DNA from: Actinoplanes sp. KI2
GTDB taxonomy: Bacteria > Actinomycetota > Actinomycetes > Mycobacteriales > Micromonosporaceae
Assembly (NCBI RefSeq): GCF_025630775.1
Contig: NZ_JAOSZE010000018.1
Coordinates: forward strand, 110,905-174,904
Reading direction: 5' to 3'
DNA length: 64,000 nucleotides
Numbering within the stretch: the first letter of the stretch is position 1; each line of letters begins with the position of its first letter. This document shows, one piece after another, positions 1 to 8,539 of this stretch. A program made the position numbers and the translations under genes. Below the pieces are notes generated by a model. The model made no database searches and was not told where the DNA came from. It worked only from the letters and a program-made list of their open reading frames with translations.

Positions 1-51
1 GCTCGGACTCGGGGTCCATCTGATCGCCCGCGAGCGCCTAGGCTGACCGCC

Positions 52-1224
52 ATGGGCTGGGTGGTGCGCCTCTTCGACCGGCGGGACACCTGGTTGCGCA
101 TGGTGCTGCTCGACCTGAGCGGCGTCAGCTACCTGGTCTTCGGGCTGGACAACGGCCGGCAGCCCACGGCCGCCCAGTTGTGGCTGGCCGTGGTCGCGTT
201 CGTCGCCGCGGTGGCGCTCTGCCGCTGGCCGGTGATCTGCTTCCTGGCGCAGGCCGCCCTGCTCGGGGTCGCGATGTGGGTGCTGCACGACACGACGATC
301 AATCAGGTCGGCTCGAGCTGGGCGCTCGCCGAGGTGGCGGTCTGGGCGCGCCGCCCGCGCACGATCTGGCTGTGCGCGGGCCTGCTGTTTGCGCTCTACT
401 GCGTGCTGTCCATCCCGGACTCGCCGGGCTCGCTGCGCAGCGAGCTGTTCGGGGTGATCGTGCTGCCGGTCGGGCTGCCGCTACTGCTCGGACTGGTCAT
501 CCGCACCACCCGCGAGCTGGGCGTGCAGGCCGAGCTGCGGGCCGCTTCGGAGAGCCGGGCGGCGCGGGCCGACGAGCGCGGCGCGATCGCCCGGGAGCTG
601 CACGACGTGGTGGCCCACCACGTGGCGTCGATGGTGCTGCGGGTCGGCGTGGCCCGGCACGTGATCCCGGAGCTCGACCCGAGGGTGTCCGAAGTGCTCG
701 ACGACGTGCACGGCACCGGCACGACCGCGCTCGCCGACCTGCGCCGGCTCGTCGAGGTGCTGCGCGACCCGGGCGGGGTGCGGGGCGAGGCGGCGATCAC
801 CGCGATCGAGCCGGGCTCGCTGCCGGCCGCGCTGGGTGCGGCTGTCGAGGTGGCCCGCCGGACCGGGCTCACCGTGGACGCCGACATCGACGAGGCGGTG
901 GGTGAGATCGATGCGGTCCGCGGCCTGGCCGTGCTCCGGCTGACCCAGGAGGCGCTGACCAACGTGGCCAAGCACGCCGGGCCCACCGCGCGGGCGTACC
1001 TGCGGATCTCGGTCGACGACGGCGCCGTGAGCTGGGAGGTGGCCGACGACGGCCGCGCCGCCACGGAGCTGCCGTCGGTGGGACCGGACGCCGGTGGCAG
1101 CCGCACCGGGCACGGCCTGATCGGGATGCGGGAGCGGGTCGAGGTGCTCGGCGGCCGGTTGACCGCCGGCCCGGCCGGGACCGGGTGGCTGGTGCGGACG
1201 GTACTGCCGCGGGCGGCCGCATGA
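52..1224 (+). CDS. Sensor histidine kinase (NarL/DesK type)
   Basis: A 390-residue membrane sensor kinase. The N-terminal ~155 residues hold about four to five hydrophobic segments with no large extracellular domain. The HisKA_3 phosphoacceptor motif ELHDVVAHH follows, with His184, then a HATPase domain with the N-box around Asn304 (EALTNVAKHA) and a C-terminal GHGLIGMRERV glycine box. It should autophosphorylate and pass phosphate to the response regulator encoded next, whose ATG overlaps this stop codon by four bases (ATGA), so the two are translationally coupled. The signal sensed is unknown. The family and pairing are clear; the regulon is not. Confidence 0.93.
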   Translation: MGWVVRLFDRRDTWLRMVLLDLSGVSYLVFGLDNGRQPTAAQLWLAVVAFVAAVALCRWPVICFLAQAALLGVAMWVLHDTTINQVGSSWALAEVAVWARRPRTIWLCAGLLFALYCVLSIPDSPGSLRSELFGVIVLPVGLPLLLGLVIRTTRELGVQAELRAASESRAARADERGAIARELHDVVAHHVASMVLRVGVARHVIPELDPRVSEVLDDVHGTGTTALADLRRLVEVLRDPGGVRGEAAITAIEPGSLPAALGAAVEVARRTGLTVDADIDEAVGEIDAVRGLAVLRLTQEALTNVAKHAGPTARAYLRISVDDGAVSWEVADDGRAATELPSVGPDAGGSRTGHGLIGMRERVEVLGGRLTAGPAGTGWLVRTVLPRAAA

Positions 1225-1850
1225 TCCGGGTCCTGCTCGTCGACGACCAGCCGCTGATCCGTGCGGGCCTGCGCATGCTCTGCGCCGCCGAGGACGACAT
1301 CGAGGTGGTGGGGGAGGCCGCCGACGGCCGGGAAGCGGTGCGCCTGGCCGAGCGCGTCGCCCCGGACGTGGTGGTGATGGACCTGCGGATGCCGGGGGTC
1401 GACGGGATCAGCGCGACCGGCCGCATCCTCGCGAGCCGGCCGACGGCCCGGATCCTGGTGCTCACCACGTTCGGCGACGACGACCACCTCTATCCGGCGT
1501 TGACGGCCGGGGCGTGCGGCTTCCTGCTCAAGGACGCGCCGCCGGCCGAGCTGCTGGACGGCATCCGGCGGGCCGCGGCGGGGGACAGCGCCTTCAGCCG
1601 GGACGTGCTGCGCCGGCTGGTCGAGCGGGCGGTGACCAGCCGCACCGATCCGGTCCGGCCGCGGGAGGGCCTGACCGGCCGCGAGCAGGCGGTGCTCGAC
1701 CTGGTCGGCGAGGGCCTCTCCAACGCGGAGATCGCCGAGCGGCTCCACATCGGCATCACCACCGTGAAGACCCACATCACGGCGCTGATGACCAAGACCA
1801 ACTGCCCCAATCGCGTACGCCTGGCGCTGTACGCCCATCAGCCGGGGTGA
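1221..1850 (+). CDS. LuxR/NarL-family response regulator
   Basis: A 210-residue cytoplasmic response regulator. The receiver domain (residues 1-120) shows the acidic pair in VDDQ, the phosphoacceptor Asp54 in VVVMDLRMPG and the conserved Lys in LLKDAP. The LuxR-type HTH lies at about 148-205 (GLTGREQAVLDLVGEGLSNAEIA, split here at the recognition helix). I place the start at the ATG overlapping the kinase stop; an upstream in-frame ATG at 1185 would add 12 residues unlike the family. It is the cognate partner of the preceding kinase. No target promoter can be named from the sequence. Confidence 0.93.
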   Translation: MIRVLLVDDQPLIRAGLRMLCAAEDDIEVVGEAADGREAVRLAERVAPDVVVMDLRMPGVDGISATGRILASRPTARILVLTTFGDDDHLYPALTAGACGFLLKDAPPAELLDGIRRAAAGDSAFSRDVLRRLVERAVTSRTDPVRPREGLTGREQAVLDLVGEGLSNAEIAERLHIGITTVKTHITALMTKTNCPNRVRLALYAHQPG

Positions 1851-1898
1851 CCGCGCCGGCCGTTCTCCCCGGTCCCGGTTTCCCGTCACAATGATCGT

Positions 1899-2498
1899 GT
1901 GACGGTTGATCCCCACCTGTCGGCGCGCCTGGACCGGGTAGCGGTGAAACTCGCGGTTGCCGCCAGGCGGCCGGGCGAGCCGGTCATGTTCGGGGCCTCA
2001 GCGCACCGTTTCGAGCTGGGCCCGCCGTTGACCGACGACGAGGTGACCGCATTCGAGCGTGAGCACGGCGTCTCGCTGCCGGAGGACTACCGGGCGTTCA
2101 TCACCACGATCGGGAACGGCGGCCCGGGCCGTTGGGGAGGCGCCGGTCCGTACTACGGCCTGCACTCCCTTCAGGACTGGGCCACCAGCCTGTGGGGTAT
2201 GCCCGGGCAGAGCACGCTGGCGACGCCTTTCCCGGCCGAGCCGGGACGCGTCTTCTCGGATTGGCCGTCCGAGGTGGCGCCGGACGAGGACGACGAGCCA
2301 TATTGCGGAACCCTCGCGCTCAGCGATCAGGGTTGTGGCTACCTGTCCATCCTGGTCGTCAGCGGGCCGGCCCGTGGCCGCGTCGCCGGCACCGGCGACA
2401 CCCCGGCCGGGCCGGTCTTCACCAGGGACGCGGGCTTCCTGAGCTGGTATGAGCGCTGGCTCGATGCCGTTTTGGCCGGTGCAACTCACTTCCGGTGA
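1899..2498 (+). CDS. SMI1/KNR4 (SUKH) family protein
   Basis: A 199-residue protein with the SMI1/KNR4 signature at residues 45-75 (LTDDEVTAFEREHG, then LPEDYRAFITTIGNGG) followed by the YYGLHSL segment. SUKH-superfamily proteins often act as immunity proteins against secreted or contact-delivered nuclease toxins, but many are stand-alone and uncharacterised. No toxin gene is visible nearby. The GTG start has no clear Shine-Dalgarno; a CACAAT box six bases upstream suggests a leaderless mRNA. The family call is good and the function is open. Confidence 0.85.
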   Translation: MTVDPHLSARLDRVAVKLAVAARRPGEPVMFGASAHRFELGPPLTDDEVTAFEREHGVSLPEDYRAFITTIGNGGPGRWGGAGPYYGLHSLQDWATSLWGMPGQSTLATPFPAEPGRVFSDWPSEVAPDEDDEPYCGTLALSDQGCGYLSILVVSGPARGRVAGTGDTPAGPVFTRDAGFLSWYERWLDAVLAGATHFR

Positions 2499-2560
2499 TC
2501 GATGCCCTGATGGTGAACTTCTGGTCCACGCTGTCCGAACCTGGTCACTAGCATGCTCGC

Positions 2561-3442
2561 ATGCTCGATTTCAGTGATGGCGTGGCCGGGGCCGGGAGTC
2601 TTGCGGTGAGTTGGCACGCGGGCTGGCCGTCGGCCAAGCACGATCCCGCACCCGAAATCCAGGTGCACGCCTACGACCCGCACACCATGATTCTGCGGCA
2701 GAACAAGTCGGTCAGCCACGAGGCCCCGTTCATGTTCCTGCTGTTCGGCAACGCGCGGGCGCTGCTGCTGGATACCGGCGCCACGGCCGACCCGGCATAC
2801 TTCCCGCTGCGCCGGACGGTCGACGAGCTGATCGCCGCCTGGCTGGCCGACCATCCCCGCGACGGCTACGGCCTGACCGTCGCCCATACCCACGGCCACG
2901 ACGACCATGTCGCGGGCGACGGGCAGTTCGCCGATCGACCGGACACCGTGGTGGTCGGCAGGTCGGTGGACGACGTGATCGAGTTCTTTGGCCTGGACTC
3001 GTGGCCCGCCGGTGCGGCGACCGTCGATCTCGGCGGACGGGTCCTGGACGTACTGCCCGGGCCCGGGCACCACAGATCGGCCACCGTGTTCTACGACCGG
3101 TACACCCGGTTGCTGTTGACCGGAGACTCGGTGTACCCCGGGCGGCTCTACGTCGAAGACTGGCCTGCGTTCACCGCCACCATCGACCGGTTGCTGAACT
3201 TCTGCGCGACCCGGCCGGTCAGCCATGTCCTCGGTTGCCACATCGAAATGACCACGACACCGGGCAAGGACTACCTCATCGGGTCGACCTACCAGCCGGA
3301 AGAACCACCGCTGCAGCTGACCGTCGGCCACCTGCGTGCGCTGCGGGACATGCTCACCAAGGCCGGTGACAATGCCGGCGCTCCACCCTTCGGAGAAATC
3401 GAAACCTACCCGCACGACGACTTCATCCTCTGGCGCCTCTGA
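2561..3442 (+). CDS. Metallo-beta-lactamase-fold hydrolase
   Basis: A 293-residue MBL-fold enzyme. The zinc-binding HxHxDH motif is intact (His111, His113, Asp115, His116 in HTHGHDDH). Later ligands are plausible at the GPGHHRS histidine, the TGDSVYP aspartate and the LGCHIEM histidine. There is no signal peptide, so it should be cytoplasmic; glyoxalase II-like or lactonase-like substrates are typical for this length but cannot be chosen from sequence. A TAGCAT box lies six bases before the ATG, pointing to leaderless expression. The 3' end overlaps the convergent MFS gene by 20 bases. Confidence 0.88.
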   Translation: MLDFSDGVAGAGSLAVSWHAGWPSAKHDPAPEIQVHAYDPHTMILRQNKSVSHEAPFMFLLFGNARALLLDTGATADPAYFPLRRTVDELIAAWLADHPRDGYGLTVAHTHGHDDHVAGDGQFADRPDTVVVGRSVDDVIEFFGLDSWPAGAATVDLGGRVLDVLPGPGHHRSATVFYDRYTRLLLTGDSVYPGRLYVEDWPAFTATIDRLLNFCATRPVSHVLGCHIEMTTTPGKDYLIGSTYQPEEPPLQLTVGHLRALRDMLTKAGDNAGAPPFGEIETYPHDDFILWRL

Positions 3443-4652
3443 GGGATCCTCGTGAGTGCGGTCGGGTGAGCAGCACACCGCCCGCCACGCCGGCGGCGAT
3501 GGGACTGACGGCCACGAGCAGCAACTGCACGCTGACCGGTAGGTGGGCGGTGAAACCCATGAGGCCGGCGCCGAGCGCGGAGCAGGCCACCTTCATCCCG
3601 GCGCCGATGGTGAAGATCTGGGTCCGCACTGCCTCGGCCGACAGCTGATTGCGGGCCAGGAACAGCGCCGCCGTGAACGGTCCGTTGGCTGCTCCCGCCA
3701 AGGCGAACAGCACGGCGGTCACGGGCAGCGATCGCACCGCCGTGGCCAGTAGGAGCGGCAGCCCGAAGGCGGACATCGCCCACCCGGTCACGCTGGGCGC
3801 GCGGGACGCGGGCAGGGGTCGCCAGGTCCAGACCAGGGAACCGGCGAACGCGCCGGCCGCGACCGCGCTGAGCAGCAGTCCGGCCCGTGCCGGTCGGTGC
3901 GCCGCGACGGCCAAGGCGGTGGCCACGATCGCCAGACCGCCCGGGCCCAACTGGCCGAAAGCGGTGGTGAGCGTCAGCACCCGCAGGTCGCGCTCTTTGA
4001 CGATCGCGTGGGCGCCGTCCCATAGTCCCACCGATCCAGCGCGCCTTTCGGCGGCCCCGGCAGCAGGAAAGCCAAGGGTCGCGGTGGTGACCGCGCCGAG
4101 CCCGGCCGCAGCCGCGAGCACGCCGGTGGCGACGCCTGGGCCGGCAGCAGCCGCGACCATCCCGGCCAGCGCCGGTCCGGCCATGCCGGCCACGCTGTAG
4201 AGCAGCGAGTCCAGTCCGTAGGCACGAGTTTCCCGGCCAGGCTCGGTCAGCTCGGACAACCGGCTGGTGAGCCCGCCGGTCACTGCCGGTCCGCAGCATC
4301 CGGCCACCGCGAGGGCGAGGTAGCTCGGCCACAGCGACGTGTGACCCAACAGGGCGACCGGGATGGCGAGGCCGGCGGCAAAGCCGGCGATCGCGCCGGC
4401 GAGCACCATGGCCGGTCGGCGGGCACGGTCGACCAGGGCGCCGATCAAGGGCGCCGCCGCGACGTGCGGGATGAGCAGGGTCGCGACCATCGTGCCGCCG
4501 ATGGCGGCGCTTCCCGTCCGATCCAGTGCCAGGACGATCAGCGCGACCCGGGCGCCTTCGTCGGCCGTCCGCGCCAGCGCGGCAGCGACCAGATAGCGAG
4601 CCAATCCGGTTCCGGGTCCGAGCCTCGTCACCTGTTCAACTGGTGATGCCAT
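3423..4652 (-). CDS. MFS transporter
   Basis: A 409-residue major facilitator protein with about twelve hydrophobic segments. The N-terminal half carries a loop 2 motif-A variant (ALVDRARRPAMVLAG). The sequence is Ala/Gly-rich like actinobacterial multidrug exporters. I take the start at ATG 4652, because the frame stays open far upstream but loses all similarity to transporters. It is transcribed divergently from the CGNR zinc-finger gene 45 bases away, so that protein is a candidate local regulator. The substrate is not predictable. Its last 20 bases overlap the end of the convergent MBL-fold gene. Confidence 0.88.
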   Translation of the reverse strand: MASPVEQVTRLGPGTGLARYLVAAALARTADEGARVALIVLALDRTGSAAIGGTMVATLLIPHVAAAPLIGALVDRARRPAMVLAGAIAGFAAGLAIPVALLGHTSLWPSYLALAVAGCCGPAVTGGLTSRLSELTEPGRETRAYGLDSLLYSVAGMAGPALAGMVAAAAGPGVATGVLAAAAGLGAVTTATLGFPAAGAAERRAGSVGLWDGAHAIVKERDLRVLTLTTAFGQLGPGGLAIVATALAVAAHRPARAGLLLSAVAAGAFAGSLVWTWRPLPASRAPSVTGWAMSAFGLPLLLATAVRSLPVTAVLFALAGAANGPFTAALFLARNQLSAEAVRTQIFTIGAGMKVACSALGAGLMGFTAHLPVSVQLLLVAVSPIAAGVAGGVLLTRPHSRGSLRGARG

Positions 4653-4697
4653 CGGTCGACTTTTGCAGGACGGTGCGTCACCGGTCAAGATGGTGAC

Positions 4698-5270
4698 GTG
4701 GAGTTCGAGTTCATCGCCGACCGGCCGGTGCTGGATTTTCTGCCCACGCTCGGCGAGCGCGGGCATACCGACGACGAGAAACTGAACGCCCCCAGCGACC
4801 TGGCGGACTGGGCCGTGCAGTCCGGAATCGTCGACCGCCCCCCGAGGGTGGACGAAGCCGGCCTGCAGCGGGCCAAGGACCTCCGGGAGGCAATGTTCCG
4901 GCTGATCCGAGCCCTGATCGATGGCACCGCCGTCGACCGTGCCGACCGCGAGATGGTCAACGCGGCCGGCGCCCAACCGCTGCCCGCACTGCGACTGGAG
5001 GCCGATGGAGTCCATCGCGCGGGCGACACCGACGCCATCCTGGCTCTCCTCGCCCGCGACTGCCTCGAACTGCACGACAGCGCCGACCGCGAGGCACTCC
5101 GCTGGTGCGACGACGAGCACTGCACCCGACCGTTCATCGATCGGTCCCGGGGCCAACGGCGCCGCTGGTGCGGGATGCGCGGCTGCGGCGACCGGGCCAA
5201 GGCCGCCGCATACCGTCAGCGCCAACGAGCCATCAGAGCGCCATCGGGTGCATCCGTGCGGTGGGGCTGA
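4698..5270 (+). CDS. CGNR zinc-finger / ABATE-domain regulator
   Basis: A 190-residue protein with an N-terminal ABATE domain (ADRPVLDFLPTLGER onward) and a C-terminal CGNR-type zinc finger with four cysteines (RWCDDEHC and CGMRGCGDRAKAAAYR). The diagnostic CGNR tetrad reads CGDR here, a common variant. CGNR proteins are putative stress-linked transcription factors in actinobacteria. The GTG start is set by the conserved FEFIADRPVLDF opening. It is divergent from the MFS transporter, suggesting local control. Its last 55 bases overlap the end of the SrmL-type gene on the other strand. Confidence 0.87.
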   Translation: MEFEFIADRPVLDFLPTLGERGHTDDEKLNAPSDLADWAVQSGIVDRPPRVDEAGLQRAKDLREAMFRLIRALIDGTAVDRADREMVNAAGAQPLPALRLEADGVHRAGDTDAILALLARDCLELHDSADREALRWCDDEHCTRPFIDRSRGQRRRWCGMRGCGDRAKAAAYRQRQRAIRAPSGASVRWG

Positions 5271-6367
5271 TTCTGCGGTCGGCTGCGGTCGCCCATCAGG
5301 CCGGCCCAGAGGCGGTCGCGGAGGGCGTTCGCGCGCTGTTTCGGCAGGGCGGTGTGCAGGTCGCGCAGGACCACGCGGAGCAGCACGTTCGCCTCGTCGG
5401 CGCGGAGGGCGAGCCGGTCGCGGGAGGCGGGCGGCAGGGCGTCCGGCGGCGTGACGGACCGGATGGTGGCCTCCTCGACCAGGTGCGCGTCCTCGCCGAG
5501 GAGGGCGCGTACCCGGTCGCCGAGGTCTTCCGCGGTGACGTCGGCGGGGAGGGCCACCGACAGGTCGCGGTGGGCGGCCGGCTGAGCGGACACCGGGCGG
5601 TAGGGCGTCAGGTCGGTCATCTGGTCCGCCACGCGACGGTCGGCCGAGCGCAGCAGCCGGATGTCGTCGATGCCCTTGCGCAGCATCAGCAACCGGTCGA
5701 GGCCGAGGCCGAGCGCGAGCCCGCCGATCCCGGCCGGGACGCCGGCGGTGCGGAGCACGTGGTCGGCCGCGATGCCGCACTCGCCCACCTCGACCCACGT
5801 GCCGCCGGGGCCGGACGCCTCGATCTCGAGACCGCCGGTGGTGTACGGGTGTGCGGCCGGCCTGGTTCGCCACGGCACGCCGGGGAGTGCGGCGCCCAGG
5901 GCGATGCCCACGAGCTCCAGCAACTCGTCGGACGCGGACGGCGCGGGGCCGAGGCGCCACAGGTCGAGCTGGTGCGGGGTGCCGGTGTGCAGGCGGTCGA
6001 TCGCGTCGCGGCGGTACACCACGCCGGGGCAGGCGATCAGCGCGTCGGGCACGGTCAGTGCTCGCAGGGCGCCCGGGATCAGGGCCGAGGTCTGCGAGCG
6101 GAGCATCCGATCCCGGGCGACATAGCGCGTATATCGGGAGTCGCGCGCCTTCGCCGACGGGCCGTAGCCGAGATGGTCGTAGTTGTCGGCGACCGAGACG
6201 ACCCGGGATCCTCGGTGGACGACCAGGGACGCGCCCGGCCGGCGTCGCCCCGCCGCGTCCAGGATCGCGGACACCAGCAGTTGCAGGGCGTGCGGGCCGG
6301 ACGCCGGGTCGGTGAGGTCACGGACGGCGAGGTCGGCGGCGAGGGCGGCGGGGCTGAGGTAGGTCAC
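5216..6367 (-). CDS. srmL: PheS-related ligase (SrmL type)
   Basis: A 383-residue single-chain class II synthetase-like protein. The catalytic part shows a motif 2-like WVEVGECG segment and a strong PheS-type motif 3 (GLALGLGLDRLLMLRKGI). The C-terminal ~95 residues resemble the FDX-ACB anticodon-binding domain of mitochondrial PheRS (HRDLSVALPADVTAEDLGDR). This layout matches the actinobacterial group that, from memory, NCBI names 'PheS-related mystery ligase SrmL'; its substrate is unknown, and it is not the housekeeping PheS. I choose GTG 6367 (GAGAAG upstream, MTYLSP-like opening); a TTG at 6439 would add 24 atypical residues. The region upstream holds a hairpin and a possible leader peptide. 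Confidence 0.8.
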   Translation of the reverse strand: MTYLSPAALAADLAVRDLTDPASGPHALQLLVSAILDAAGRRRPGASLVVHRGSRVVSVADNYDHLGYGPSAKARDSRYTRYVARDRMLRSQTSALIPGALRALTVPDALIACPGVVYRRDAIDRLHTGTPHQLDLWRLGPAPSASDELLELVGIALGAALPGVPWRTRPAAHPYTTGGLEIEASGPGGTWVEVGECGIAADHVLRTAGVPAGIGGLALGLGLDRLLMLRKGIDDIRLLRSADRRVADQMTDLTPYRPVSAQPAAHRDLSVALPADVTAEDLGDRVRALLGEDAHLVEEATIRSVTPPDALPPASRDRLALRADEANVLLRVVLRDLHTALPKQRANALRDRLWAGLMGDRSRPQNQPHRTDAPDGALMARWR

Positions 6368-6438
6368 GGTCTTCTCGTGGTACACGAAAGTGGTTTTGGG
6401 GAACGACCACCCACGGGAACGGGACCGCAGAAACAACA

Positions 6439-6461
6439 ACGGCCGCCCGATGGGCGGCCGT
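6439..6461 (-). terminator. Hairpin before srmL (attenuator or terminator)
   Basis: A perfect 10-base stem (ACGGCCGCCC / GGGCGGCCGT) with a 3-base loop. On the minus strand it is followed by the T-rich run TGTTGTTTCTG, as in an intrinsic terminator. It lies 72 bases before the srmL start and about 125 bases after the FAD oxidoreductase stop. It could end the upstream lrp-oxidoreductase transcript, attenuate srmL, or both. Confidence 0.6.
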
Positions 6462-6475
6462 CGCGCACACGAAAA

Positions 6476-6523
6476 TCAGTCGGCCACCGTCGGGGGCCGG
6501 CCGAAGCGCGTGCGGTACGTCAT
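6476..6523 (-). CDS. Possible 15-residue leader peptide upstream of srmL
   Basis: A short open frame encoding MTYRTRFGRPPTVAD then TGA, ending 14 bases before the hairpin that precedes srmL. Its position is what a transcription-attenuation leader would have. It is rich in Arg (three) and has a Pro-Pro pair and one Phe, so control-codon logic is not obvious. There is no convincing Shine-Dalgarno. This is speculative: chance open frames of 15 codons are common, and only the spacing to the hairpin supports it. Confidence 0.35.
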   Translation of the reverse strand: MTYRTRFGRPPTVAD

Positions 6524-6585
6524 GAGACCAGGATGCCACGCCGGAATGCAAGGTCGCAGCCGGTTTACCGGCGGGCCGCCACGGA

Positions 6586-7872
6586 TCAGTCCGCTGTCGA
6601 CACCCGGGCGCGGGGTCGTTCGAGCGCGTCGCGCACGTTCGTGGCGCGCAGGGCGGCGTTGATGCCGAGCCAGCGGATCGGCTCCGGCTCCCAGCGCCGC
6701 GAGCGGTGGCCGACCCAGGGCAGGGCGGTCAGGTCGCTGTCGGCGCCGGCGATCAGGTCCGCGAGGGTACGCCCGGCCAGGTTGGCGGCCGCGACGCCGT
6801 CGCCCACGTAGCCGCCGGCCCAGGCGAGGCCGTCGGCGAGCCCGACGCTCGGCATCCAGTCGCGGGGGATGCCCAACGGGCCGCCCCACCGGTACGCGAT
6901 CTCCGGCCGGATGCCGAACATCTCGGTCAGCGTCGCCCGCAGGCCGTCGAAGACGGCCGGCACCCGGTCGTAGGCCGGCTCGATCCGCGACCCGAAGTGG
7001 TACGGCGCGCCCCGCCCACCGAACGCGAGCCGGTCGTCGGCCGTGCGCTGACCATAGATGATCATGTGCCGTTCGTCGCTGAACGTCTCCCGGCGGCGCA
7101 GCCCGATCCGCTCCCACTGGGCGGCGGACAGCGGCTCGGTGGCGATCATCAGGGAGTAGACCGGGGCGAGGTTGCGCCGGTGACCGGCCAGCCGGGCGGT
7201 GTAACCCTCCAGCGCGCGGACGACCGTGCCGGCCCTGACCGTGCCGTGCGACGTCTCGACCCGGCCGCGGGCGATCCGGTGGACCCGGGTGCCCTCGTGG
7301 ATCGTGACGCCCCGCTTCTCGACCGCCTCGGCCAGGCCCCGGACCAGCTTGGCCGGGTGCAGGGCGGCACAGTCCGGGCGGTAGACCCCGCCGAGGACGC
7401 CGTTCGCCCCGCAGATCGCGCCGGCCTCGTCGGCGCCGATGAACCCGGGCGCGGAAGAGGCCCGGCGCAGCTGCGCGGGGGTGCGCGCGAGCGTGATCGT
7501 CCCGCCCTTCGCGTAGTCGCAGTCGATGCCCTCGGCCGCGGCCGCCCGGCCGACCTCGTCGACGGCGCCGGCCAGCGCCGCATGCATCGCGGACGCGCGC
7601 TGCGCACCGTACCGGCGGGTCAGTTTCGCTGCGGAGACCGGGAACAGGCCGGAGGCCCAGCCGCCGTTGCGGCCGGACGCGCCGAACCCGCAGTACTCGG
7701 CCTCGAGCACCACGATCTTGAGTTCGGGGGCCGCCTGCGAGAGGTAATACGCCGTCCACAGGCCGGTGTAGCCACCCCCGGCGATCGCCACGTCGGCGTC
7801 GCGGTCGCCGGCCAGCGGCGCGCGCCGGGTGACCGGGCCGAGGGTGTGCAGCCAGTAGGACGGTGCGGTCAC
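6586..7872 (-). CDS. FAD-dependent amine/amino-acid oxidoreductase (DadA/PuuB-like)
   Basis: A 428-residue flavoenzyme of the DAO superfamily. The FAD dinucleotide fold begins at about residue 22 (DVAIAGGGYTGLWTAYYL), with GFGASGRNGGWASG just after as in gamma-glutamylputrescine oxidases and DadA relatives. The C-terminal GGYVGDGVAAANLAGRTLA segment completes the FAD site. It likely oxidises a secondary amine or an aminated polyamine derivative. The GTG start overlaps the stop of the upstream Lrp gene by four bases, so the two form one operon. With the nearby aminobutyraldehyde-type dehydrogenase it suggests polyamine or lysine catabolism; the substrate is unproved. Confidence 0.85.
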   Translation of the reverse strand: MTAPSYWLHTLGPVTRRAPLAGDRDADVAIAGGGYTGLWTAYYLSQAAPELKIVVLEAEYCGFGASGRNGGWASGLFPVSAAKLTRRYGAQRASAMHAALAGAVDEVGRAAAAEGIDCDYAKGGTITLARTPAQLRRASSAPGFIGADEAGAICGANGVLGGVYRPDCAALHPAKLVRGLAEAVEKRGVTIHEGTRVHRIARGRVETSHGTVRAGTVVRALEGYTARLAGHRRNLAPVYSLMIATEPLSAAQWERIGLRRRETFSDERHMIIYGQRTADDRLAFGGRGAPYHFGSRIEPAYDRVPAVFDGLRATLTEMFGIRPEIAYRWGGPLGIPRDWMPSVGLADGLAWAGGYVGDGVAAANLAGRTLADLIAGADSDLTALPWVGHRSRRWEPEPIRWLGINAALRATNVRDALERPRARVSTAD

Positions 7873-8393
7873 CGAGTTCCCCAGGCGTACGTCTGTTTCG
7901 CCAGTTTCAGGTACATGAACGTCTCGCACGAGGTGACGCCCTTGATCGGCCGGACCTTCTCGTTGAGCAGGTCGAGCAGGTGCGAGTCGTCGGTGCAGAC
8001 CAGCTCGACCAGCAGGTCGAACCCGCCCGCGCAGATCACCACGTAGTCGACCTCGGGGATGGCGGCGAGCTCGTCGGCGATCGCGCGCAGGTCGCCGGTC
8101 ACCTTGAGGCCGACCATCGCCTGCCGGGCGAAGCCGAGCGTGAGCGGGTCGGTGACCGCCACTATCTGCATGAGCCCGCCGTCGAGCAGGCGCTGCACCC
8201 GCTGGCGCACGGCGGCCTCGGACAGGCCGATCTCCTTGGCGAGCGTCGCGTACGACATCCGCCCGTCCCGCTGAAGGTGCTCGATGATCTGCTTGTTGAT
8301 CTGATCCAGAGCCAGGTCCGCCGTCACGCCGCGATTCTTCCCCGGGTGCGGGTGGACGGCAATCACCGTGGGTGTCCGGTTCGGGTTGGTCAC
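7869..8393 (-). CDS. Lrp/AsnC-family transcriptional regulator
   Basis: A 174-residue Lrp-type regulator. The HTH is at about residues 28-75 (LDQINKQIIEHLQRDGRMSY onward, with EAAVRQRVQRLLDGG as the recognition region), followed by the RAM/AsnC effector domain at 85-160 (GDLRAIADELAAIPEVDY). An alternative GTG at 8327 gives a 152-residue protein closer to the usual length. It heads the operon with the FAD oxidoreductase (four-base overlap) and faces the saccharopine dehydrogenase-like gene across ~145 bases. It probably controls both sides in response to an amino acid or polyamine. Confidence 0.9.
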   Translation of the reverse strand: MTNPNRTPTVIAVHPHPGKNRGVTADLALDQINKQIIEHLQRDGRMSYATLAKEIGLSEAAVRQRVQRLLDGGLMQIVAVTDPLTLGFARQAMVGLKVTGDLRAIADELAAIPEVDYVVICAGGFDLLVELVCTDDSHLLDLLNEKVRPIKGVTSCETFMYLKLAKQTYAWGTR

Positions 8394-8539
8394 TGAATTG
8401 GCGGTCCTTCCCGGGCGGCGTTGACAACTGCGTTTATCGCAGAGTTGGTCGCCCTTGACAAGCTTTTCGGTCGCACGGAGGCTCTTGGGACACGGTTTCA
8501 GTGATCGTCGGGTCGTCTTGGCCGGAAGGTGGGTATCCC

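Noticed and set aside
1899..2498. SMI1/KNR4 gene as the immunity half of a toxin system
   Set aside because: No polymorphic toxin, secretion gene or second immunity gene is adjacent; the neighbours are a two-component pair and an MBL-fold enzyme.
5216..6367. Housekeeping phenylalanyl-tRNA synthetase alpha subunit
   Set aside because: There is no pheT next to it, and the single-chain architecture with a C-terminal FDX-ACB-like domain differs from bacterial PheS.
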